From contig WJXE01000139.1 in assembly GCA_009665115.1 (NCBI GenBank), positions 1 to 5,283 of the forward strand: 5,283 bases of DNA, in the 5' to 3' direction. The notes beneath the pieces are model-generated. The model was not told the DNA's origin. It searched no databases and saw nothing but the letters and a program-made list of their open reading frames with translations. The position numbers were made by a program, and so were the translations under genes. This document shows, in pieces, positions 1 through 5,283 of this stretch (positions are counted from its first letter, which is position 1; every line of letters starts with the position of its first letter). The DNA is from Nitrosopumilales archaeon. Its GTDB lineage: Archaea > Thermoproteota > Nitrososphaeria > Nitrososphaerales > Nitrososphaeraceae.

Positions 1-966
1 TTGCATCCGGGTGGAATAAAGTATAATGCCATGGTCTTTAATGGTACAGTCCCGGGGCCAGTTATATCACTCACACAAGGAGATAACGTACAAATCACAT
101 TAAGGAATGACGGGAAAGTTATACACAGCCTCGATTTCCACATGGGATATGGTACTCATCAGGCAAACTCAGGTCCGGTTCAACCTGGTAAATCGTTCAC
201 ATGGACAATAAATAACCCAGCACCAGGCGCATGGTTCTACCACTGCAGTGCAGATGCACTGATGGGCATTTGGGAACATATTGCAAGCGGCATGTACGGT
301 GGCACTGTAGTACATCCTCTGGGTGAAACACCAGCTAAGGAGTTCTACATGGTATTTGGGCAACTCTTCAGCACCAAGGATCAAGGGTTATTCAACGGCA
401 CAAAAAATGCAACAGGATCATTTGACCTGAAGGCATTCATTTCCGATCAGCCGGATCTAATGTTGACTAACGGCATGGCTCATAAATATGTACCCGCAAT
501 CGGAAAAATAGTGAAGCTTCCGATCAACGCAAATGCAACAATATTCAAAGTGAAGCCAGGTGAATTAACAAGATGGTACATTTTCAGTGCAGGCCCCAAC
601 GATGGTACGGCTTTCCACTTCATAGGTGGATACCAGAGTGCGAAATTCGGTTTTGTCAACGGCACACAACGATTGTTGACACAAGATCAGAATGACCAGA
701 CAAATTGGATTCCACCAGGAGCTGGCATCACAGTTGAATCTACATTCCCACAAGCAGGTGTCTATGTAGGTGTGGACCACAACATGAATCATGTATTAAA
801 GGGTGCAGCATTTGCAGTATTGGCCGTTAACAACTCTACCGCAGGAGACCAGCCCGCAGGCACATGGGTACCTCCAAAGTCCAGTAGTTTTGTTAGTGGT
901 GAGCAGCAGCCAGCAGCAGTGAAAATGATGAGTTCACCAGCAGCAGGAGCAAAAGCAACCAAATAA
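1..966 (+). CDS. nirK: Copper-containing nitrite reductase (NirK-type two-domain multicopper oxidase), 5' partial
   Basis: NirK reduces nitrite to NO; in ammonia-oxidising archaea it is thought to work outside the membrane. Seen here, numbering from the first codon: cupredoxin domain 1 begins around FNGTVPGP (13-20). Type-1 Cu ligands are H42, C82, H93 and M98. Type-2 Cu ligands are H47, H81 and, in domain 2, H260 (VDHNMNH). The catalytic pair is D45 and H206 (AFHFIGG). All ligands of a functional enzyme are therefore present. The C82-H93 step is 11 residues, against 9 in the classical Alcaligenes enzyme. Residues 280-321 are a Pro/Ala/Ser/Lys-rich tail with no further domain. Several N-x-S/T sequons (e.g. 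14, 132, 136, 178, 220, 278) suit an exported glycoprotein. The frame is open to base 1; the TTG there is probably not the start, since the first strand of domain 1 and a signal peptide would lie upstream. Alternative: another two-domain multicopper oxidase of unknown substrate. Confidence 0.86.
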   Translation: MHPGGIKYNAMVFNGTVPGPVISLTQGDNVQITLRNDGKVIHSLDFHMGYGTHQANSGPVQPGKSFTWTINNPAPGAWFYHCSADALMGIWEHIASGMYGGTVVHPLGETPAKEFYMVFGQLFSTKDQGLFNGTKNATGSFDLKAFISDQPDLMLTNGMAHKYVPAIGKIVKLPINANATIFKVKPGELTRWYIFSAGPNDGTAFHFIGGYQSAKFGFVNGTQRLLTQDQNDQTNWIPPGAGITVESTFPQAGVYVGVDHNMNHVLKGAAFAVLAVNNSTAGDQPAGTWVPPKSSSFVSGEQQPAAVKMMSSPAAGAKATK

Positions 967-1302
967 TGGACTGAACGAATAGAAACCACTCTAATCTTTC
1001 CTCTTTCTTTTTTCTGGCTGTGCCTCTGACTTGTTGCATCTCAGTAATGATTGTTAAATTATCGATTATCGTAAAACATAGATCCTCTGACAATCCGTTT
1101 GATTGAGTGAACAGGCATAGACAAGACCCATGAGCCGTCACAAGTTGTGCTAGCAATTTATAATACATTTCCAGCAGCCGACAAGAAGGTTGACATCTGC
1201 TTGCGTAATAATATTGTCGCTTCCACTAATATTACTGGTAACACTATTGCCCAATAAAGACTTGTTCGATAGTTATTCTTGATTTTACTCTTATTATCGT
1301 CC
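967..1302. other. Convergent intergenic region, no convincing gene
   Basis: This 336-nt gap separates the 3' ends of nirK (+) and the FAH-family gene (-). It contains the nirK T-rich terminator at its left side, an 11-nt perfect palindrome CACAAGTTGTG (1139-1149) and a TATA-like AATTTATAATA (1155-1165). A weak AT-rich inverted repeat (GTAATA 1205-1210 with TATTAC 1230-1235) is also present. I found no tRNA-like fold, no CRISPR-like repeats and no reading frame with a ribosome site and believable composition. Confidence 0.6.
994..1015 (+). terminator. Pyrimidine/T-rich terminator downstream of nirK
   Basis: About 30 nt after the nirK stop lies a nearly pure pyrimidine tract ending in six consecutive T (1008-1013). 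Archaeal RNA polymerase commonly terminates at T-rich stretches on the non-template strand without needing a hairpin, and I see no strong stem ahead of this one. Its position between convergent genes supports the call. No equally good T-rich tract is seen on the minus strand for the opposing operon. Confidence 0.55.
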
Positions 1303-2172
1303 TCATTGAAACACAACCCTATTTCTAATCGTGCCTAGATTTTCGATAGAAATTTCTACTATATCGCCGTCCTTGAGATATTTTGGTTCTTTCATTGACA
1401 TGGCAACACCTGCAGGCGTGCCTGTCGAAATGATGTCACCTTCTTCTATCGTCATTATGGAGCTGAGGCTGGAAATTATTTTTTTTATCGGAATTACCAT
1501 ATTTACACTTGAGGATTTCTGCCGCAACTCTCCGTTCACTTTAGTAACGATCTCTAAATTTTGAGGATCTGAGATCTCGTCTTTCGTTGTAATCCATGGA
1601 CCGCAGGGGGCAAAGGTATCAATACTCTTCCCTCTAGTGAATTGCTTATCTTTAAACTGAATGTCCCTTGCAGACACATCATGCAAGATCATGTATCCGA
1701 AAATAGAGTCGACAGATTGCTCTATCGACGCCTTTTTTGTATCCTTACCAATTATCGCGGCAATTTCCGCCTCGTAATCCAAGCGTTTAACAAAGGAAGG
1801 ACAGACAATGTTACTGTAGGGAGAATTCAAAGTGGTCCTTGGTTTCATAAAAATCACCGGCTCATCAGATGGAGTTAAACCTGCATCTTTAGCGTGATCA
1901 TAATAGTTGAACGCTAAACAAATTATCTTTGGGGGGTTTGGCAGAGGCGCCAATAGCTCGATCTCTTCTACCTTATGAGCATATTCTAACTTTCTTTGAT
2001 GTTCTTTAACTTCGTCTAGCCAACCCTTGAACATGAATTCCTTAATGCTGGACGGTATTGGTATGCCTGTCTGGTCTTGAATTTCTGGTCTTGTAATTAG
2101 TCTTTTTCCATCCTCGGAGACTATGGCGTATGTCTCGACGAGACTGGCGTTCTTTATTCGTGCAATTTTCAT
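1303..2172 (-). CDS. Fumarylacetoacetate hydrolase (FAH) family protein
   Basis: This is a member of the FAH/acylpyruvase family: Mg2+/Mn2+-dependent enzymes that hydrolyse, decarboxylate or isomerise beta-keto and 2-oxo acids; they are usually cytosolic. At 289 residues it has the usual length. The N-terminal ~75 residues form the small cap-like region. The catalytic fold starts around NPPKIICLAFNYYDHAKD (79-96). The metal ligands are E134 and E136 in DYEAE and D165 in LHDVSARD. K182 lies in RGKSIDTFAPCGPWI, and GDIISTGTPAGVA (245-257) is the conserved glycine/threonine loop. All expected catalytic residues are present, so it should be active. The substrate cannot be read from the sequence: acylpyruvate, oxaloacetate and 2-hydroxyhepta-2,4-dienedioate are all family precedents. 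The ATG at 2172 is the only ATG of a cluster of four that is in frame. It follows gltX by 29 nt on the same strand and is probably the last gene of the operon. Confidence 0.9.
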   Translation of the reverse strand: MKIARIKNASLVETYAIVSEDGKRLITRPEIQDQTGIPIPSSIKEFMFKGWLDEVKEHQRKLEYAHKVEEIELLAPLPNPPKIICLAFNYYDHAKDAGLTPSDEPVIFMKPRTTLNSPYSNIVCPSFVKRLDYEAEIAAIIGKDTKKASIEQSVDSIFGYMILHDVSARDIQFKDKQFTRGKSIDTFAPCGPWITTKDEISDPQNLEIVTKVNGELRQKSSSVNMVIPIKKIISSLSSIMTIEEGDIISTGTPAGVAMSMKEPKYLKDGDIVEISIENLGTIRNRVVFQ

Positions 2173-2199
2173 TTCATTTCATTCATTCTTCCTATCTCC
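2170..2199 (-). promoter_or_regulatory. Ribosome site plus five-codon minigene leading into the FAH start
   Basis: In the gltX-FAH gap a GGAG (2199-2196) stands 23 nt from the FAH start but only 9 nt from an upstream ATG at 2186. That ATG opens ATG AAT GAA ATG AAA TGA, and its stop codon overlaps the FAH start as ATGA. Two more ATGs (2182 and 2177) also reach TGA after two codons. The geometry suggests that ribosomes land on the first ATG and restart at the FAH ATG. This is an inference from spacing; the array could also simply be an AT-rich repeat. Confidence 0.4.
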
Positions 2200-2201
2200 G
2201 T

Positions 2202-4058
2202 CTACCTGTGAGTGAATATTGCGGTATTGCCACCGTTTATCCTGCAAAAGCCGAATCTCACAAGTTGAACCTGCGTACCTTCGTTCAGGGATGATACGAA
2301 TGACTCAGCAAATCCTTCACATGTTTCGAGACTGTTTGTGTTATAATTTTCTCCTATGTAGAGTTCCCTAGCAATCATAACTCTGTACGGTAGCGCATCA
2401 TCAGTTGCGACCCATTGGATTTTCGGCATATCTTGGTTTATCTCGTCGCCCGTCTGCTCGACTATTATTAGTCTTCCACTATTATTCCTATTACTAACAT
2501 GCATAGGCCCACCGCCACTATTACTACTGCTACCGGTGCTACTACTCCTAATACTATTGTCCGAACTACGAAGCTGGGGAGTATATTCGGATTTAATTTC
2601 AGCGATCCTTATATTGTATAACTCCATCAGTCTTATTTCATCTCCAACTCTTAGGCTAGCTGCATCGCCGCCAGCGATGTAAAAGGAATTTGACACACGT
2701 ATCTTTCTGTGCCCCAGATTCATGCTCGGATGGTTGCTCAAAGTTACCTCCTTAGGATGACCATTTCGCACTTGCAATTGAACTGGATCTTTAACGAAAA
2801 ATAACCTGATGCATTGAGGGTCGATAATTTTTCTGTTAAATGCTTCAAGTGCTTCAAATGGTGGCTTAGTCTCAGACAAGGTCAGACCCAAAGAAAGGAC
2901 AAATTTGCGAATTGCCTGTGGTAAAAAACCTCTCCTTTTGATCGCAGCCAAAGTCGGAAGACGAGGATCGTCCCAGCCTTGAACAAGGCCCTTTTCTACC
3001 AGGGGCTTAATTTTTCGCTTGGAAACAGGCATTCCTTCGAACTCTAATCTCGAAAATTCTAACATCGAAGGCTTACGAAGAGAGAGCCTGTCAAGTATAG
3101 CAAAGTACAGTGCATTGCGTAATTCATACTCCTTTGTCCGAAGTGCATGCGTTACACCATCGAGGCTGTCTTCTAAGGGGGCTGCAAAATCATAAGTGGG
3201 CCACACTCTATTAGAATTACCTAGTTTTGGGTGGTGGCCTTCGATTATTCTAAAAAGCGTCGGATCTCTCATGGCTGTATTTTGATCATCCATGTCACCT
3301 TTGAATCTGAGCACCGCAGTATTTGGTTCAAATGAACCATCGAACAATTTTCTTAGTAGGTCTCGGGTGTTCGCTGCATCCGTTCTGCAATCACATGCAA
3401 GTCCTTTTGACCGGAGATCTCGCATTACAGACTGAGTACATCTGCACACATATGCTCCACCAAGCTCTACCAATTTTTTACCGTAATCACATAATAATTG
3501 AATATCGTCAGACGTATTCTTCACAATATCTGGTTCTATTCCAAGCCATTCTATGCCTTCTCTGATCGCGTCATAATATTCTAGTTTTTCGTTTAAAGGA
3601 TTCGTATCGTCGAAACGTAGGATTAACTTCCCGTTGTACCTACGAGCGTATTCATCGTCAATAATTGCAGCTTTTGCGTGTCCTATATGAGGATATCCAT
3701 TCGGCTCCGGAGGAAATCTTGTAACTACATTGCCCATTTTCGCGTCATGTAGTGCAGGCAGGTTTGCATCATGATCTGCCGTCCCCTTTTTCTTAGCAGC
3801 AGATTCATGAGGTGCGATACGTGCGAACAGGGCTTTTTGTTCGTCTAATGTTAATGCATTTATTTCCTCTAGCGTGATTTTGATTTCAGGAATCAGAATT
3901 TTTAAATTGCTCCGAAGATCTGGTCTTTGAGCAATAATTTTGGAAATAACAGTTTCGTCCCTGGCTTTTCCACCATACTGTATGGCATTTTTTAAAACGA
4001 TAATCTTAATAAAATTTCTAGTGCCTTCATCAACTGAGTAGGATGACGACGACGTCAA
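2202..4058 (-). CDS. gltX: Glutamyl-tRNA synthetase (archaeal/eukaryal type, probably non-discriminating)
   Basis: This class I synthetase attaches glutamate to tRNA-Glu. Archaea that lack GlnRS also use it to misacylate tRNA-Gln for GatDE amidation, which I infer here. Seen: an N-terminal helical region (1-107); the class I signature FPPEPNGYPHIGHAK with HIGH at 124-127; RFDDTNP (148-154); a likely zinc site C205/C207/C222/C224 (CRC...CDC); MRDPTLFRI (263-271); VWPTYDFAAP (285-294); GVTHALRTKEYELR (301-314); the KMSKS-equivalent VSKRK (345-349); and GWDDPRLPT (361-369). A beta-barrel anticodon-binding domain fills ~415-618. Length is 618 residues, longer than the ~550-570 common in archaea; the excess is a Ser/Asn/Gly-rich stretch at ~496-528. 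The start is a TTG, 12 nt after AAAGGAG and 5 nt after the idsA stop; no ATG occurs in frame before residue 108, which would delete the N-terminal region. GlnRS is less likely because of the Cys pairs and the lineage. Confidence 0.94.
   Translation of the reverse strand: MTSSSSYSVDEGTRNFIKIIVLKNAIQYGGKARDETVISKIIAQRPDLRSNLKILIPEIKITLEEINALTLDEQKALFARIAPHESAAKKKGTADHDANLPALHDAKMGNVVTRFPPEPNGYPHIGHAKAAIIDDEYARRYNGKLILRFDDTNPLNEKLEYYDAIREGIEWLGIEPDIVKNTSDDIQLLCDYGKKLVELGGAYVCRCTQSVMRDLRSKGLACDCRTDAANTRDLLRKLFDGSFEPNTAVLRFKGDMDDQNTAMRDPTLFRIIEGHHPKLGNSNRVWPTYDFAAPLEDSLDGVTHALRTKEYELRNALYFAILDRLSLRKPSMLEFSRLEFEGMPVSKRKIKPLVEKGLVQGWDDPRLPTLAAIKRRGFLPQAIRKFVLSLGLTLSETKPPFEALEAFNRKIIDPQCIRLFFVKDPVQLQVRNGHPKEVTLSNHPSMNLGHRKIRVSNSFYIAGGDAASLRVGDEIRLMELYNIRIAEIKSEYTPQLRSSDNSIRSSSTGSSSNSGGGPMHVSNRNNSGRLIIVEQTGDEINQDMPKIQWVATDDALPYRVMIARELYIGENYNTNSLETCEGFAESFVSSLNEGTQVQLVRFGFCRINGGNTAIFTHR
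2475..2573 (-). repeat. AGT-type triplet-rich low-complexity segment inside gltX
   Basis: This segment encodes GltX residues ~496-528. It is dominated by AGT, AGC, AAT and GGT codons: of the 12 serines between 498 and 527, 11 use AGT/AGC and one uses TCG. That bias is what triplet slippage would produce rather than selection on individual residues. It lies between two recognisable parts of the anticodon-binding barrel (RIAEIKSEYT before, LIIVEQTGDEI after), so it is probably a flexible surface loop. Confidence 0.7.
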
Positions 4059-4063
4059 TAACG

Positions 4064-5077
4064 CTACAAGCTCCTTTCTACGATAAAGGAGGCAGAAGAT
4101 TCGAGTGCTCTTTTGGCCTCTGAATCTACGTAATCAGCTAATGATTGTACTGCCTTTTCTATATGTGTTCGTGCGGCCAATCTGATCTCTTGATCTATCC
4201 CTATCGTAGAAATAGTTCCGACGGCTTCCTTCAGGTCGCTAGCAGACGCATTCTTTCTCCCAAAAATTTTGAGGATCTTGCTTCGGTTCTCCCCCTTCGC
4301 ATTTCTCAGGGCTAGAAGTATCGGATAAGTTTTTTTTCCTTCTCGCAGATCGTTGCCTACTGCTTTGCCAGTGAGCTTAGGATCTCCTGTGATGCCTATC
4401 AAGTCATCAACCAGCTGAAATGCGATGCCGATATTCCTTCCAAACCATGAAAGACGTTCCACATCAATGGCGCTCGAATTCGGGGCGGATAATACGCCCA
4501 AAGCGCAGGAAAGCTCGAATAACGCGGCAGTCTTTTTACTAATCATATTAATGTATTGAGGCGAGTCGATTGATAACTCATCATTCATTGAAGCCATGTG
4601 GACGTCGGTAGCTTGACCTTCGCATACCTGTATGCATGCTGAAGATAGCTTGGCGACCATCTCACAGATTGCTTTTTCCGAAATGCCCTTGGCTCTTCCA
4701 TGTACAGCCAACAGTTCGAATGCCTTTGAAAATAAAATATCGCCTGCCAAAATGGCTAATGGCATACCATAGTGCTTGTGAACAGTTTGAACACTGTGGC
4801 GCATATCATCGTTATCCATTATGTCGTCGTGTACGAGCGAGAAATTATGGACAAGCTCCACGGCAGCAGCAGCGGGCAGAGCCCTTCTTAGGTTGCCGCC
4901 AAACATCTCACTTGACTTGATTAATAGAAATGGACGCAAACGCTTACCTCCACTTTTGATATAATGGGATGACGCCCGGTACAATTCAATGGGATCACCC
5001 TCTAACAAAGAAAGAATGTACTGGTTCACACTGGAAGCGTTAGACTCTAGCTCGTCCTTAATATCGATTGCCTTCAT
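4064..5077 (-). CDS. idsA: Short-chain isoprenyl diphosphate synthase (geranylgeranyl diphosphate synthase)
   Basis: This all-helical trans-prenyltransferase condenses DMAPP with IPP to C15/C20 diphosphates; in archaea GGPP feeds ether-lipid synthesis. Seen in its 337 residues (normal length): the IPP-binding GGKRLRP (43-49); HNFSLVHDD (77-85) leading into the first Asp-rich motif DDIMD (84-88) with R93 after it; KKT (181-183); FQLVDD (220-225) with the second Asp-rich region DDLIGITGD (224-232); and the lysines of REGKKT (245-250). The residue five before the first Asp motif is F79, an aromatic typical of archaeal type I GGPP synthases, where it limits chain length, so C20 is the expected product. 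The second motif reads DDLIG rather than DDxxD, a variant I recall from other archaeal and actinobacterial members. The ATG overlaps the fni stop as ATGA; a GGAG stands 13 nt upstream. The Fni and GltX neighbours fit a lipid/translation housekeeping operon. An FPP/GGPP mixture cannot be excluded. Confidence 0.93.
   Translation of the reverse strand: MKAIDIKDELESNASSVNQYILSLLEGDPIELYRASSHYIKSGGKRLRPFLLIKSSEMFGGNLRRALPAAAAVELVHNFSLVHDDIMDNDDMRHSVQTVHKHYGMPLAILAGDILFSKAFELLAVHGRAKGISEKAICEMVAKLSSACIQVCEGQATDVHMASMNDELSIDSPQYINMISKKTAALFELSCALGVLSAPNSSAIDVERLSWFGRNIGIAFQLVDDLIGITGDPKLTGKAVGNDLREGKKTYPILLALRNAKGENRSKILKIFGRKNASASDLKEAVGTISTIGIDQEIRLAARTHIEKAVQSLADYVDSEAKRALESSASFIVERSL
4071..4077 (-). 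promoter_or_regulatory. Ribosome binding site for gltX (TTG start)
   Basis: AAAGGAG on the minus strand lies within the last codons of idsA, 12 nt before the gltX TTG. It matches the archaeal anti-Shine-Dalgarno complement (AGGAGGTGAT) over AGGAG. It supports the TTG as the start because there is no alternative ATG, GTG or TTG nearby in frame. The spacing is longer than usual. Confidence 0.6.
5074..5077 (-). other. fni/idsA stop-start overlap (ATGA)
   Basis: The TGA of fni and the ATG of idsA share the four bases ATGA on the minus strand. This arrangement usually means translational coupling and confirms that the two isoprenoid enzymes are on one message and likely made in a fixed ratio. Confidence 0.85.
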
Positions 5078-5283
5078 CGGTTGCTACTAGCTCCATCTGC
5101 TAGATAGCCAGTCAATATATACCTTGAACTCTTCAAGTCTTTGATATTTTTGGCTCCGACCAGGAACATTGCACTCTTAAGTTCCTCTGTTATCATTTTT
5201 GCAAATTCGAACAAACTTTCCTTTGACTCTGCTGCTTTACGCAAAAATGGATAGGCCATGCCACAAATGTTAGCGCCTAATGC
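5074..5283 (-). CDS. fni: Type 2 isopentenyl-diphosphate delta-isomerase, C-terminal end (5' partial)
   Basis: Only the last 69 residues are in the window; the frame is open to the right edge. Type 2 IDI is an FMN-, NAD(P)H- and Mg-dependent TIM-barrel enzyme that interconverts IPP and DMAPP. The segment starts ALGANICGMAYPFLRKAA, the closing beta-alpha unit of the barrel that helps hold FMN phosphate. It continues with the family's C-terminal helices, including FLVGAKNIKDLKSSRYILTG, which resembles the GA-x-x-I-x-x-L ending of IDI-2 proteins. Its stop overlaps the idsA start, and pathway logic (Fni makes the DMAPP primer that IdsA elongates) strongly supports the assignment. Other FMN-linked alpha-hydroxy-acid dehydrogenase-like barrels share the ALGA...G.A.PFL motif, so the identity rests partly on context. 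The internal ATG at 5259 is not the start. Confidence 0.85.
   Translation of the reverse strand, partial: ALGANICGMAYPFLRKAAESKESLFEFAKMITEELKSAMFLVGAKNIKDLKSSRYILTGYLADGASSNR
5091..5094 (-). promoter_or_regulatory. Weak ribosome binding site for idsA
   Basis: GGAG on the minus strand inside the 3' end of fni lies 13 nt before the idsA ATG. The spacing is long, so initiation may depend mainly on coupling through the 4-nt stop/start overlap (5074-5077) with fni. The similarly long 12-nt spacing at gltX suggests this may be a habit of the operon. Confidence 0.4.

Noticed and set aside
1..3. TTG at base 1 as the nirK start codon
   Set aside because: NirK needs an earlier beta strand and a signal peptide, and the frame is open at the edge, so the gene is almost surely cut by the window.
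1047..1106. Short + strand ORF (19 codons, starts MIVKLS) in the intergenic gap
   Set aside because: Too short, no ribosome site or promoter, and expected by chance.
893..1168. Minus-strand open frame of 91 codons across the nirK 3' end and the intergenic gap
   Set aside because: Its leucine-rich end is the antisense of the nirK CAG repeats, it has no ribosome site, and it does not resemble a family I recognise.
1205..1235. AT-rich inverted repeat (GTAATA / TATTAC) as terminator of the minus-strand operon
   Set aside because: Only six AT-rich pairs with a 19-nt loop and no T-run after it on the minus strand; too weak to call.
1479..1486. Run of eight T (eight A in the FAH coding strand), and a similar one at 4330-4337 in idsA, as frameshift or slippage sites
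   Set aside because: Both encode ordinary Lys-Lys pairs (conserved in IdsA) and the reading frames are intact through them.
1331..1564. Plus-strand open frames opposite the FAH gene, gltX and idsA
   Set aside because: They are antisense shadows of strongly conserved coding regions, with no family resemblance or start signals.

Overview
The window most likely comes from an ammonia-oxidising archaeon (Thaumarchaeota/Nitrososphaeria, possibly a soil Nitrososphaerales type). The evidence is a two-domain copper nitrite reductase with an archaeal-looking Cys-His loop, a glutamyl-tRNA synthetase of the archaeal/eukaryal type, a short-chain prenyl synthase with the archaeal GGPP-synthase signature, and a type 2 isopentenyl-diphosphate isomerase. 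T-rich terminator sequence, AGGAG-type ribosome sites and a TTG start also fit an archaeon. Species cannot be fixed from the sequence alone.

Layout: bases 1-966 (+) hold the C-terminal ~321 residues of a NirK-type multicopper oxidase; its N-terminus and signal peptide lie off the left edge. Bases 967-1302 form a convergent intergenic region with a pyrimidine-rich terminator for nirK, a small palindrome next to a TATA-like element, and no convincing gene. From 1303 to the right edge, everything is on the minus strand. In transcription order it reads fni (3' end only, 5283-5074), idsA (5077-4064), gltX (4058-2202) and a fumarylacetoacetate hydrolase (FAH) family gene (2172-1303). fni and idsA overlap by 4 nt (ATGA), idsA and gltX are 5 nt apart, and gltX and the FAH gene are 29 nt apart, so the four probably form one transcript whose promoter is off the right edge.

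Function: Fni isomerises IPP to DMAPP, and IdsA condenses these C5 units to GGPP, the precursor of archaeal ether lipids. GltX charges tRNA with glutamate (and probably also tRNA-Gln, for later amidation). The FAH-family protein is a Mg-dependent enzyme of uncertain substrate at the end of the operon. NirK on the opposite strand is an independent, probably exported redox enzyme of nitrogen metabolism.

There is no evidence for a wholly new system. The best second-look items are a five-codon minigene between a ribosome site and the FAH start codon, a Ser/Asn/Gly-rich triplet-expanded insert in the GltX anticodon-binding domain, and an 11-residue Cys-His spacing in the NirK type-1 copper loop.
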